Shown: positions 51,641 through 60,394, counted from the first letter of the stretch. The stretch is 64,000 bases of DNA from Clostridia bacterium (GCA_034926675.1 JAYFQW010000042.1:86337-150336); one strand, 5' to 3'. Notes: generated by a model from the letters alone, not told the origin. Program-made: numbers and translations.

Positions 51641-52832
51641 GCTGCTCGTAGTGGACGACGAGGCCTCGATCCTGTCATCGCTTCGGTTCGCATTGGAAGA
51701 CAGCTTCGATATGTCCACTGTTGAGGACCCAACTGGTGCGCTCCAGGCAGCTGAGTCGTTCAATCCAGATGTGTGTCTTCTGGATCTTCGCCTAGGAAGC
51801 GCCGACGGACTTGAGCTTCTCGGCAAGATGAGGCGAGTCCTTCCCGACGCAAGTTTCGTTATAATGACCGCCTTCAGCAGCATCCGTTCTGCCGTGGAAT
51901 GCATGAAGAGAGGCGCCAACGACTACATCGTGAAGCCCGTCGATCTCGACGAGCTCAACGTGGTTCTCGGCCAGGCCGCACAGGACGCGAGGTTGAGAAG
52001 CACAGTCCGAAAACTGGAACGAGAACTGGAGGTCAAGCACGGGCCAGGCGGGATCATCGGAGAGAGCCGGGCGATGCAGCAGGTTTTCGAGCTGATAGAG
52101 AAGGCAAAATGGGTAGACTCCAACGTTCTCATCCTCGGAGAGCCCGGTGTCGGGAAGGAGCTGGCTGCCAGGGCGCTTCACTTCGCTGGAAGCCGGAAAC
52201 ACGGGCCCTTCATCACCGTGAACTGTGATGCCATGCCCAGCTCAGCGCTGGCAATCGAGCTGTTCGGGGGCAATTCCGCGCATGAAGCAAGCACTTCCAC
52301 TAGTCAGGAGAGTTGCATCGAGGCAGCAAGCGGAGGCACCCTGTTCTTCCGCGAGATCGGCCGCATGGATCTGATGGTGCAGGCCCAGCTGCTCCACGCC
52401 ATCCAGGACCGCGGCGCCCATACGGCTGGCAGCTCCCCGCGGCACAGGATGGACGTTCGCGTGATAGCAGCTAGCAGTCAGAGTCTGGATGAGGCTGTTA
52501 GGCAGGGCCTGTTCAGAGATGACCTCTACAGAAGGCTGAATGTGGTGACCGTGAAGATCCCGCCCCTTCGCCACCGGCGTCAGGACATCCCCCTTCTTGT
52601 CCACCACTTCGTGGAGATGGTCTCCAGGCGCTTGAGCAGGCCAGTGCCAGGAGTGACAGAGGCCGCGATGTGGGCCTTTCAGGCTGCAGACTACTCAGGC
52701 AACGTGAGCGAGTTGGAGGCTGCAGTGGAACAAGCCCTATCCTCTAGGAGTATGGAGTCCCAGTCAGACCTGGATGTGGGTGACCTGCCGGCCGATATTC
52801 GGCAGCCATCCCCACCAGGTTCGGCCATGTAG
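51624..52832 (+). CDS. response regulator with degenerate NtrC-type AAA+ domain
   Basis: The 402-residue protein has a normal receiver domain (LLVVDDEASIL, phosphorylation site in LLDLRLGSADG, MTAFSS, VKPVD). An NtrC-like central domain follows (GIIGESRAMQQVFELIEKAKWVDSNVLILGEPGVGKELAARALH). Key features are lost: the GAFTGA loop that contacts sigma-54 is replaced by GGNSAHEASTSTSQES, and Walker B reads GGTLFFREIG, with Arg for the catalytic Asp. No Fis-type DNA-binding domain follows. The R-finger region LYRRLNVVTVKIPPLRHRRQDIPLLVHHF remains. It probably does not activate sigma-54 promoters. GGGAGGAG precedes the ATG. Confidence 0.88.
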   Translation: MSRRTRLLVVDDEASILSSLRFALEDSFDMSTVEDPTGALQAAESFNPDVCLLDLRLGSADGLELLGKMRRVLPDASFVIMTAFSSIRSAVECMKRGANDYIVKPVDLDELNVVLGQAAQDARLRSTVRKLERELEVKHGPGGIIGESRAMQQVFELIEKAKWVDSNVLILGEPGVGKELAARALHFAGSRKHGPFITVNCDAMPSSALAIELFGGNSAHEASTSTSQESCIEAASGGTLFFREIGRMDLMVQAQLLHAIQDRGAHTAGSSPRHRMDVRVIAASSQSLDEAVRQGLFRDDLYRRLNVVTVKIPPLRHRRQDIPLLVHHFVEMVSRRLSRPVPGVTEAAMWAFQAADYSGNVSELEAAVEQALSSRSMESQSDLDVGDLPADIRQPSPPGSAM

Positions 52833-52857
52833 AAAGTGCTTTGGTGCGCGCAATGCC

Positions 52858-52902
52858 AAGGGACGGACCCGGGCTCTGCATCACCCGAGATCCGTCCCTT
52901 CT
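52858..52902. terminator. bidirectional terminator
   Basis: AAGGGACGGA pairs with TCCGTCCCTT across a 23-base loop with its own CCCGGG/CCCGAG pairing. It lies between the convergent regulator and PrsA-like genes. Confidence 0.75.
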
Positions 52903-52923
52903 ATCTGTTCGGCGAAGAGACAT

Positions 52924-53910
52924 CTACTGGTGCTGATATAGAGGGTCCAACACCACTATCTCAGAGGAACTGACAAGATCCGCAAGGAGCGCCTTGGGGT
53001 CCACGGACCTCTCCTTGACCAGCATGGCGACGATGTCCTTCCGAACTTGCTCGAACTCCACCGGTTCCGGCGCCCTGCGCTCCGCCACGAGGATCACGTG
53101 CCATCCGAAGTCAGTATGCACAGCGTCGCTGATCTGGCCGGGCTCCATGGAGAACGCGGCTTCCTCGAACTCCGGGACCATCTCGCCGCGTTCGAAGAAT
53201 CCAAGATCGCCTCCGCTCGGCGCTGATCCTCCGTCCGATGACTTCGCAGTGGCAAGAGCGGCGAAATCAGCGCCCTCTTTGAGCTGACGGAGAACTTCGC
53301 GCGCCTCCTCCTCAGTGCCAACAAGGATGTGGCTGGCGCGAACCAGTTCAGGCTCACCGAATTGCGCCCTGTTCTGCTCGTAGTAACCTCGGGCGTCCTC
53401 TTCGGTGACTTCAACCCCAACTGAGCTCAGGTCGGTAAGGAGCATGCTCAGCTCAAGGGCGTTCCATAGTTCCTGCTCCGTCATTCCATACTGCTCTAGG
53501 ACTGCTGGCCACTGTTCGCCCGACATCAGTTTGAACCGAGACAGCTCGTAGCTCACCCTGTCCGGATCCATCTCAATGCCTGCCTTGCGCGCTGCCTGCC
53601 TTACTACACGCTCGCTCAGGATCTGCTGCAGGATCCTCGCGCCCAGCTGCCCCTCTACGGAGCGGACAACCTCTCCACGCAGCACTGGCTCTCCATTCAC
53701 GGTCGCAATAACCTGCCGCAGGGAATCAACAGGGGCGCCGTCAGGCTCAGTACTTATCGATTCAATCTGGCTTGCATCCGCTGGAAGCTCCAAAGAAAGC
53801 GATGTTCCATCCTTCAGGCGAACCACTATAGATGATGCCATTGCATACTGTGAAAACACGATAAGGGCAAGTGACAGAACGGTCGCTGTAGCTAAACGAT
53901 GCCTATGTAT
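52924..53910 (-). CDS. PrsA/SurA-like secreted peptidyl-prolyl isomerase
   Basis: The protein (about 328 residues) has a SurA-type N-terminal chaperone region (VIATVNGEPVLRGEVVRSVEGQLGARILQQILSERVVRQAARKAGIEMDPDRV). One parvulin domain follows (ASHILVGTEEEAREVLRQLKEGADFAALATAKSSDGGSAPSGGDLGFFERGEMVPEFEEAAFSMEPGQISDAVHTDFGWHVILV). The signal peptide HRHRLATATVLSLALIVFSQYAMA is coded upstream of the first canonical start (GTG 53859). In that frame, the codon at the right distance (six bases) from GGAGGAG is ATA at 53910. The coordinates assume that start. Confidence 0.82.
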   Translation of the reverse strand: MHRHRLATATVLSLALIVFSQYAMASSIVVRLKDGTSLSLELPADASQIESISTEPDGAPVDSLRQVIATVNGEPVLRGEVVRSVEGQLGARILQQILSERVVRQAARKAGIEMDPDRVSYELSRFKLMSGEQWPAVLEQYGMTEQELWNALELSMLLTDLSSVGVEVTEEDARGYYEQNRAQFGEPELVRASHILVGTEEEAREVLRQLKEGADFAALATAKSSDGGSAPSGGDLGFFERGEMVPEFEEAAFSMEPGQISDAVHTDFGWHVILVAERRAPEPVEFEQVRKDIVAMLVKERSVDPKALLADLVSSSEIVVLDPLYQHQ

Positions 53911-53936
53911 TGAAATCTCCTCCCACTAAGCGCAAC

Positions 53937-54620
53937 TTATGGACGCAAACCCTCGTCTGGCCGAGGCGCACCGGCCGCGGGATCAATGGCAGGCACTGTT
54001 GGAACCGCTCCCATACTTCGCAGCAATCCGGACGTCTGTGGAGATACCACGAAAGATGTGAGCATTGTCTCGTACATTGCAGCACGCTCGTCGAACTCCT
54101 CCGGGGCATCCTGGATTGTGAGCGAGTATCCCATCCCGTCGCGGCAGATTACAGCCTCCGCCGACTTCAGCGCCACACCGCGGGTGCTCACGAAGGAGTA
54201 CACGAACAGCGCCCCGCTCGCTCCTCCGAGAGTAAGTGGAACCGGACCAGCCACCCGCTGCAGACCTGACATGTTCTCCGAATACCCATCAAGCAGCGCT
54301 GAGGCGAGAGTCATCGAATCTTCAAACCCCTCTGGCAGTTCGTACGCCTCCACCGCAGCCATGTCGCAGTCATCCTGCCCCCAGAACATCCACATCCCTG
54401 GTTCGGACTGCTCCGGGACGAACTCCCAGTCCGTGGGCATAAGCAGCCTGAACGTCATCTCCTCATCCCAAAACTCCGTAAACGATGCAGGCAGCGTCTC
54501 CTCGGCTGAAAGCACCGTTGCGCGCGCAGCGGCAGCAGCACGCTCACTAGCCACGTACGGCAGCGCGGCTACGATGATCAGCGCCAGTATAAGTCCTGCC
54601 CGTGCCCTATGAGTCCCCAT
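53937..54620 (-). CDS. secreted protein of unknown function (PsbP-like)
   Basis: The 227-residue protein has a signal peptide (MGTHRARAGLILALIIVAALPYVASERAAA). A globular part follows (FTEFWDEEMTFRLLMPTDWEFVPEQSEPGMWMFWGQDDCDMAAVEAYELPEGFEDSMTLASALLDGY) that resembles small PsbP/DUF1795-type domains. The C-terminus is Pro/Ala rich (VPTVPAIDPAAGAPRPDEG). GGGGGAA is eight bases ahead of ATG 54620. It lies 26 bases upstream of the PrsA-like gene on the same strand, so it may be a client or partner. I do not know its function. Confidence 0.75.
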   Translation of the reverse strand: MGTHRARAGLILALIIVAALPYVASERAAAAARATVLSAEETLPASFTEFWDEEMTFRLLMPTDWEFVPEQSEPGMWMFWGQDDCDMAAVEAYELPEGFEDSMTLASALLDGYSENMSGLQRVAGPVPLTLGGASGALFVYSFVSTRGVALKSAEAVICRDGMGYSLTIQDAPEEFDERAAMYETMLTSFVVSPQTSGLLRSMGAVPTVPAIDPAAGAPRPDEGLRP

Positions 54621-55047
54621 TCCACTCGTTCCCCCATTCCCATCTGTGGGGATATGTGATTCTTGACCAAAGCGACTATTCCTCCATGACGCATTCATGT
54701 GGCGGGAAGTTCCCTTGGCGCCTTCCGCGCCGGATCCACATGTGATATCCTGGGTTCGTAGTTCGTAACGGACCTGCGGAAAGGACACAATCCAATGAGG
54801 ACTGCCGGAACTCTCTAACCCAATTGAACATACTGCACCCGACCGCCAAGCGTGGTCTGGTTCGGTAATCCAATTCGTGGGAGTGCTGGCGTCTCCGCAG
54901 GAACGCTCATATGGGTATGGCGGGAAGGGATTCCTTCCTTCGGGCCACGCCGTCTGCACTGTCAGATGATGCGTGGCCTATTTCGTTGCAGGGTCCGTGC
55001 CTTACCCTGCCAGGAGATGGCCGCATCCCACCTCAGGAGGTGGGCTT

Positions 55048-56814
55048 ATGCTGTTAGCAGCAATCAGCAGTGTATCGAAATCATTCGGCGACCACACTGT
55101 GTTCAAAGACGCATCATTCCAGGTGCACTCTGGCGAGTGCGTCGCAGTATTCGGGCCAAATGGGTGCGGGAAATCCACGATGCTCAAGATGATCATCGGC
55201 CAAGTCGAGCCTGATTCGGGCCATGTATGGCGCGCGCCCGATCTGGCTGTCGGATATCTCCCCCAGTCTCCCAGCTTCGTGCCTGGCGCCAGCCCGCGCA
55301 GCATCTGTGCTAAGGCGGCGCTGCCTGGAGTCGCCTTCAGGAGAGATGGTCTTGGGGATGCGCGGGCAGTGGCAGATGCCACGCTCCGTTGCCTCGGCAT
55401 CACCCAAGAGACCGCCACACGCGACATCGCCGACCTGAGCTGTGGCGAGCGAACTCGCGCAGGGCTTGCACAGGCCTGGTGCAGCAACCCAGACCTGATT
55501 GTCCTCGATGAACCCACGAACCATCTGGACATCGCCGGCCTTGAGTTGCTGGCCGAGATGGTGCGCGCATTTCGAGGCGCGGTGGTCATCGTCTCTCATG
55601 ACCGGTACTTTCTGGACCGCACAGCAACCCGTATAATCGAGCTATCAACCGACGGAACGCGCTCCTATCCCGGCAACTACACCAAGTACCTCAGGCAGAA
55701 ACAGCTGGAGTTCGATACCCAGATGTCCGACTATGTGCACCAGGAGAGGAAGGAACGCCAGATTCTCGCCGCGATAGCGCGACAGCAGGAATGGGGCCTG
55801 AAGGCCCACAGCGAAGCGGGGACCAACGACTTCTGGAGGGCCAGAGCAAAGAAGAACGCCGCCAGGGCAAAAGCGACAATCGCACGGTTGAACAGGATGC
55901 GGGACGAAGGTATTGAGAAACCTCGGAAAGCTCAGGAGTGTCGAGTGCAGCTCGGCGAGTCGAGCCGAGCAGGCCGCAGGCTCGTGTACTCAGACGGCAT
56001 CTCGATGGGGTACGATCACGACCTATTCAGCACTGGGGCGATCGCGGTGATGCGCGGAGAAAGAATCGGCATCGTCGGCCCTAACGGGGCGGGAAAGAGC
56101 ACCCTGCTCAAGGGGCTCCTCGGGTTGCTGCCGCCTCGTGCCGGACATGTATGGATCAGTCCCTCCGTGTCGTGGTTCTACTATGATCAGGCGCAGGCGC
56201 AATTCAGCCCGGCAGACACGGCCATGGGGGTCGTCACCGAGGCTACGGGCAGGCCTCCCTACGACGTAAGGTCGATGCTTGGGGCGCTTCTCCTGAGAGG
56301 AGAGGCTGTTGACAGGCGGATTGCCACGCTCAGCCTAGGAGAGCGCGTGAGGGTGGATTTCGCGCGGATGGTTGGGGGATCATACAGTCTCCTCGCTCTC
56401 GACGAACCCACGAACAACCTAGACATCCAGTCGCGCGAGGCTATAGAGGGTGCGCTTGAGGCATGGGACGGCACGCTGCTGATCGTGTCTCACGATCGAT
56501 ACCTGCTGAATCGGCTGTGCACCAAGATCGTCTGCATCGAACAAGGCATTCTCCACACGTACCCAGGTCGATACTGTGACTTCGAGCTTAGTAGGAAGTC
56601 GGCGGCGGATAGGCCAACCAAAGCAGGCAGCCGCGGCCTCGGGCCTCCGGATGGGAAGGACGATGAACACACCGGGAACAGGCTGCTCCTTGAGAACAGG
56701 CTTGCCGTGCTTTCGGCTCGCCTATCCGAGCGATCCCTCTCGGAAGAGGAGCGAACCCAAGCTCAGCATGAGTTCATGGAACTGTCACGCGCACTCGCCC
56801 GGACACAGAGGTAG
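55048..56814 (+). CDS. ABC-F family ribosome-associated ATPase
   Basis: The 588-residue protein has two ABC domains without membrane segments. Domain 1 has GPNGCGKST, LSCGERTRAGLA and LIVLDEPTNHLD. Domain 2 has GPNGAGKST, LSLGERVRVDFA and LLALDEPTNNLD. The inter-domain linker (YLRQKQLEFDTQMSDYVHQERKERQILAAIARQQEWGLKAHSEAGTNDFWRARAKKNAARAKATIARLNR) matches the P-site tRNA interaction motif of ABC-F proteins. Members rescue stalled ribosomes or protect against antibiotics. AGGAGGTGGG lies just ahead of ATG 55048. The leader (54852-55047) could code a short peptide and has a CAGGGT/ACCCTG hairpin, so attenuation is possible. Confidence 0.92.
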   Translation: MLLAAISSVSKSFGDHTVFKDASFQVHSGECVAVFGPNGCGKSTMLKMIIGQVEPDSGHVWRAPDLAVGYLPQSPSFVPGASPRSICAKAALPGVAFRRDGLGDARAVADATLRCLGITQETATRDIADLSCGERTRAGLAQAWCSNPDLIVLDEPTNHLDIAGLELLAEMVRAFRGAVVIVSHDRYFLDRTATRIIELSTDGTRSYPGNYTKYLRQKQLEFDTQMSDYVHQERKERQILAAIARQQEWGLKAHSEAGTNDFWRARAKKNAARAKATIARLNRMRDEGIEKPRKAQECRVQLGESSRAGRRLVYSDGISMGYDHDLFSTGAIAVMRGERIGIVGPNGAGKSTLLKGLLGLLPPRAGHVWISPSVSWFYYDQAQAQFSPADTAMGVVTEATGRPPYDVRSMLGALLLRGEAVDRRIATLSLGERVRVDFARMVGGSYSLLALDEPTNNLDIQSREAIEGALEAWDGTLLIVSHDRYLLNRLCTKIVCIEQGILHTYPGRYCDFELSRKSAADRPTKAGSRGLGPPDGKDDEHTGNRLLLENRLAVLSARLSERSLSEEERTQAQHEFMELSRALARTQR

Positions 56815-56841
56815 GCGCCTGACTCACTCCAGGAGATGCCA

Positions 56842-56873
56842 GCGCCCGGCCTGGGCAATACCTGGCCGGGCGC
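56842..56873. terminator. bidirectional terminator
   Basis: GCGCCCGGCC pairs with GGCCGGGCGC around a 12-base loop between the convergent ABC-F and LOR/SDH-family genes. Confidence 0.75.
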
Positions 56874-56915
56874 CCATTGCGCAATCCTATTGCTCCGGAA
56901 GGTTCCGGTAGACGG

Positions 56916-58133
56916 TCACTGTTCAATCAGCCTGGCCACAAGCTCCTTGAGGAACCACTCGACGTCACTCACAATCCCGATCGCCTGGAACGTGCCGCGG
57001 TCCGCAAGCTTAGTGACAGTCGCTGGGTTTATGTCGACACACACTGTTTTCACACGAGCAGGAAGGAGGTTGCCTGTGGCTATGGAGTGCAGCATTGACG
57101 ACAGCATCAGGGCCATCTCCACACCCTCAGTGTTTCTCCTCATATCGGACTGCGCACGCACAGTATCGGTTTCCACATCAGGCAGCGGCCCATCGTCACG
57201 AATGGACCCTGCCAGCACGAATGGAACGTTCTCCGTGATAAGCGCGTGCATGACGCCCTTTGTGAGCACGCCTGCTTCAACGGCCTGACGCAGCCCGCCC
57301 AGGCCCCGGATGCGGTTGATAGCCCGCAGGTGATGGGTGTGGCCTTCCGCTGCCGGGGCTCCAGTTTCCAGATACACCCCGAGCGACGTGCCAAACAGCG
57401 CGGATTCCACATCGTGCACAGCTACCGCGTTCCCAGCGAATAGCACATTCACGTAACCTGCGCGTATGAGAGCCACCAGGTGTTTGCCTGCCCCAGTGTG
57501 GATCACCGCCGGGCCAGCCACCACCAGGATCTTGCCGCTGTGCTCCCGGATTTCCTTCATTTCCCGTGCGATCTCTCCAACAACCCGAGCCTTTGGCTTC
57601 TCGCTCGAGATCTCGCTTCCCATGAATGAGAACACTTCTTTGTGCCGGGTTCTCTCCATGGGCGCGATGCGTATACCCTTTCTGCCAATTACCACCAGCT
57701 GTCCGCGACGTACCTCACCCATGGGCAGGCATAGCGCTTCGCGTTTCTCCCGATCCGCCACAATTCCGCAGTCCATCTCGATATGCTGGACCGGAACCCA
57801 CTCCTCGGAGAGGTTGATGAATGTCTCCAGGTTGGTGGTGGAGTAGAATCCGTCGGGGAATACCCCATCCTGCTCCACGGGGGCGAGGGCAACCTCCTCC
57901 TGATTGGCAACAAGCGCTCCCAGCTCATGCACTCGCGCGAGTATCTCGTCAAGCTCCTCACACGTCTCAGCGCCGATCTCCACCCGCGCATAGCTTGAAT
58001 CCATCTTGGTGCGTCCTATCTGGGTTTCGAGGAATTCGAAATCCCCTCCCAGATCGATGATGGCATCCACTACACGCGACAGTATCAGCGAGTCGATTAG
58101 GTGCCCTCTAAGCTCGATTTCAGCCGTGTACAC
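56916..58133 (-). CDS. LOR/SDH - ArgZ family protein (TIGR00300 type)
   Basis: The 405-residue protein begins with the LOR/SDH N-terminal domain (MYTAEIELRGHLIDSLILSRVVDAIIDLGGDFEFLETQIGRTKMDSSYARVEI). It continues with the conserved deoxyhypusine-synthase-like region (GKILVVAGPAVIHTGAGKHLVALIRAGYVNVLFAGNAVAVHDVESALFGTSLGV, EGHTHHLRAINRIRGLGGLRQAVE, NVPFVLAGSIRDDGPLPDV, VCVDINPATVTKLADRGTFQAIGIVSDVEWFLKELV). Members are related to the ArgZ/AgrE arginine dihydrolase-ornithine cyclodeaminase group. Whether this one acts on ornithine is not known. It is monocistronic. Confidence 0.85.
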   Translation of the reverse strand: MYTAEIELRGHLIDSLILSRVVDAIIDLGGDFEFLETQIGRTKMDSSYARVEIGAETCEELDEILARVHELGALVANQEEVALAPVEQDGVFPDGFYSTTNLETFINLSEEWVPVQHIEMDCGIVADREKREALCLPMGEVRRGQLVVIGRKGIRIAPMERTRHKEVFSFMGSEISSEKPKARVVGEIAREMKEIREHSGKILVVAGPAVIHTGAGKHLVALIRAGYVNVLFAGNAVAVHDVESALFGTSLGVYLETGAPAAEGHTHHLRAINRIRGLGGLRQAVEAGVLTKGVMHALITENVPFVLAGSIRDDGPLPDVETDTVRAQSDMRRNTEGVEMALMLSSMLHSIATGNLLPARVKTVCVDINPATVTKLADRGTFQAIGIVSDVEWFLKELVARLIEQ

Positions 58134-58389
58134 CGTCTTCTACCTCCTGTTGTTTGATGGGAACGGCGGGGTACGGTTATGCAAGTAGAGCGAATAATGT
58201 ATAACCAAAATCCGATAACCCTACCTTATTCTATCAGACGCGCCCTGCCGTAGCAAGCGCGCAGATGGCAGCTGCCTGGAAATGCGGGGTAATCGTGAGC
58301 AAAATCCATCACAGATGAGAGTATCCTGCCGTCATCTGCCTGTGTTAGTATGGACATGTAAACAGGTCACAACCAGGGAGGCTGCAACG

Positions 58390-58914
58390 ATGGAAGAACA
58401 CCCCGTCGCAACGGTAGAGCTTGAGAGCGGCGCCGCCATTGAGATCGAGTTGTACCCGGACACCGCTCCGAATACCGTGCGGAGCTTCATCAGCCTGATT
58501 CGCAAGGGCTACTATACTGGCCTGACGTTCCACCGAGTGATCCCCGGCTTCATGATCCAGGGGGGATGCCCGAAGGGCGTGGGAATCGGGGGGCCGGGAT
58601 ACAGCATCCGAGGAGAGTTCGCGCTCAACGGAGTCGAGAACAGCCTGAAGCATACCAAGGGAGTCATCTCCATGGCCCGTTCCTCCCACCCGGACTCTGC
58701 GGGCTCGCAGTTCTTCATCATGGCAGGAACAGCCCCTCACCTTGATGGGAATTACGCGGCCTTCGGGAAAGTCATATCCGGCCTCGATGAAGTAGAGCGC
58801 ATCGTATCAGTCCCGCGCGACCGAAACGACAAGCCCCTCTCCCCTGAACGCATGAAGCGCGTCACTGTTGAGCTGTTTGACACGGAATACCCCGAACCCG
58901 ACAAGGTCGACTAG
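58390..58914 (+). CDS. cyclophilin-type peptidyl-prolyl isomerase
   Basis: The 174-residue protein is a compact cytosolic cyclophilin: FHRVIPGFMIQGGCPKG, SLKHTKGVISMARSSHPDSAGSQFFIMAG and LDGNYAAFGKVISGLDEVERI. The active-site Arg, Phe, Met and Gln residues are all present. ATG 58390 follows GGGAGG. A GC hairpin after the gene (58936-58966, GCAGCCGGG/CCCCGGCTGC) probably ends the transcript. Confidence 0.94.
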   Translation: MEEHPVATVELESGAAIEIELYPDTAPNTVRSFISLIRKGYYTGLTFHRVIPGFMIQGGCPKGVGIGGPGYSIRGEFALNGVENSLKHTKGVISMARSSHPDSAGSQFFIMAGTAPHLDGNYAAFGKVISGLDEVERIVSVPRDRNDKPLSPERMKRVTVELFDTEYPEPDKVD

Positions 58915-58935
58915 GGGCTCAGCGCCCTGCAGCCG

Positions 58936-58966
58936 GGCGCCATATATAGGGCTCCCCGGCTGCGCG
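58936..58966 (+). terminator. hairpin after the cyclophilin gene
   Basis: GCAGCCGGGCGCC pairs with GGCTCCCCGGCTGC with one bulge, followed by GC-rich sequence without a T-run. Confidence 0.5.
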
Positions 58967-58973
58967 CCCGAGT

Positions 58974-59720
58974 CGCCTGACGAGGCGCGACCGAGTCGCG
59001 GGGCGATAGTGTCGACGAACCCAGCAGTGAGACGAGCTCAATGTCGATGGAATGGACATTGAAACGCCCGCAGTGTCGATGAATCCAGCATTGAGACCCT
59101 CCAAACGTCCGCCCCGGCAGGATCCGCGACGGGGAGCTTTCGCGGCGAACCGCATGGCATAATATGGCGCGTCCGACTTGCAGCTAGACGCGTTTCCGGG
59201 AATCGCCCGGGCGCGTCGTTGAACCCGCATGAACCTCGACTGCTGGAGCGGGAGTGTCAATGTCGACGGAATGGACACTGACCCCGTGGTCAATGTCGAA
59301 TCGAGTGGCATTGAGGGCGCGACGATGCCGGTTTGATCGACATTGAGCGCCTGCGGGACCGGAATCTCAAGAACCGCGGATTCGCATCAGTGGCTGTGAG
59401 CACCGTGGGCGGGGTGTTTCCCTCCGCAATGCCAAGGCAATGCTCCAGGCGCAGAGCATCTGCGGAGTTCAGAGCTGCACACAGCAGCTGGCAGTCTCGG
59501 TCACAGGCGCGGTCACGACCACGGTCACGGTCGCGACCACGACCACGGACTCGAACCCGGGCACACAATCGGGTAGGAGGGGGCGTCTAGCCCCCGTCCT
59601 CCCACACCACCGTACGTGCCGTTCGGCATACGGCGGTTCATGAAACCTTAGGAATTCTGCGCGTAGAGATCCACCACGCTCAGAAGCCCTTGGTTTCGCC
59701 AGTAGGCGAGGCCGAGGGCT
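58974..59720 (+). repeat. long direct repeat, copy A (includes group II intron 3' end)
   Basis: About 700 bases are shared with 63306-64000 at high identity, with scattered substitutions and a 24-base length change in a GGTCACG-rich stretch. The first 600 bases contain at least six ~25-base imperfect palindromes of the type CAATGTCGA...CATTG (for example 59040-59062). The last part is the 3' end of a minus-strand group II intron. Repeated terminal motifs of this kind recall IS21-family ends. Confidence 0.85.
59568..59645 (-). ncRNA. group II intron domains V and VI (fragment)
   Basis: On the minus strand the sequence AACCGCCGTATGCCGAACGG, then CACGTACGGTGGT, is a domain V hairpin. It is followed by GGAGGACGGGGG/CCCCCTCC, a domain VI-like hairpin ending CTACCCGAT. 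The 5' part of this intron is missing here. A second copy lies at the right edge of the window. Confidence 0.8.
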
Positions 59721-59858
59721 TTGTTCACCTGCGGAGTGTTAGCGAGTCGCCAGTATGCTTTACGCGACCCGCTGATCTTTTGTGCCCACTCATCGGGAAT
59801 GCCCAGAGCGACGAGGTTTCGCCGCACCGTCTTGGGCATCTTCTTGCTTCAGTGCAAG
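59648..59858 (-). pseudogene. group II intron reverse transcriptase, C-terminal fragment
   Basis: The 63 residues PKTVRRNLVALGIPDEWAQKISGSRKAYWRLANTPQVNKALGLAYWRNQGLLSVVDLYAQ match the extreme C-terminus (after domain X) of bacterial group II intron RTs. The preceding ALKQ is in another frame, so the fragment begins with a frameshift. The matching RT middle part lies at 62719-63045, separated by foreign DNA. Confidence 0.8.
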
Positions 59859-59932
59859 GGCTTCAGTCACACCGCCCTGTTGCCGAGATAGTATTATAGG
59901 AAACCAAACTGTAGGATCGGAGAAGATGGAGA

Positions 59933-60394
59933 ATGAGCCTTATGGTCCCCGGTGTCATGCAAGGCCTGGTGGGAGCGTCCTCCTCCATGAGATTCGCAGA
60001 TACTTCCATGAGCATCTATCAGCAGGCCAGAGCAAGGCATGACGAAGACGCTGCGGCTCGATCCCTGGGGTATGCAGCAACTTGCATCGACAGTGCAGCC
60101 GAGTCAAGCGTGAGAGCGCAAGAAGCTCTGAAGAAAGCGCAACTCGAAGCCAAGGAGCGTGCCGAGGACGAACAGGAAACGGGAGCACAGCGGCTGACAA
60201 CGAATACGCCAGCGCCGGTCGACACTGTGGAAATCAGTAAGGAAGGCCGGACAGTCACCGAGGGGAAGCCCGACGCCGAGACCGTGCATAGCACTGAGCC
60301 TGCGGCTGACGCAGTTGACGATCCCGTAGTGTACACATCGCTGGCCAACACCGCGCCCGTAGCCGTTCAACCTAGACTATCAGTGATCGCATGA
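59933..60394 (+). CDS. hypothetical protein between mobile-element fragments
   Basis: The 153-residue protein has a helical, Ala-, Glu- and Arg-rich middle (SIYQQARARHDEDAAARSLGYAATCIDSAAESSVRAQEALKKAQLEAKERAEDEQE). An acidic, Thr/Pro-rich tail follows (TVEISKEGRTVTEGKPDAETVHSTEPAADAVDDPVVYTSLANTAPVAVQPRLSVIA). No membrane segment or known domain is seen. I have the impression that similar small proteins with a DTVEISxEG box occur in other anaerobic Bacillota, but I cannot name them. GGAG lies ten bases ahead of the ATG. Flanking DNA on both sides belongs to mobile elements. Confidence 0.55.
   Translation: MSLMVPGVMQGLVGASSSMRFADTSMSIYQQARARHDEDAAARSLGYAATCIDSAAESSVRAQEALKKAQLEAKERAEDEQETGAQRLTTNTPAPVDTVEISKEGRTVTEGKPDAETVHSTEPAADAVDDPVVYTSLANTAPVAVQPRLSVIA

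Noticed and set aside
58919..59311. Minus-strand frame present in both long repeats (APRRGSCRGGRLEGLNAGFID)
   Set aside because: Conservation is at DNA level, the frame crosses the palindromes, and there is no start signal or known domain.
59290..59568. Arg-rich minus-strand frame in the long repeat
   Set aside because: It arises from GGTCACG-type simple repeats and is disrupted in copy B.
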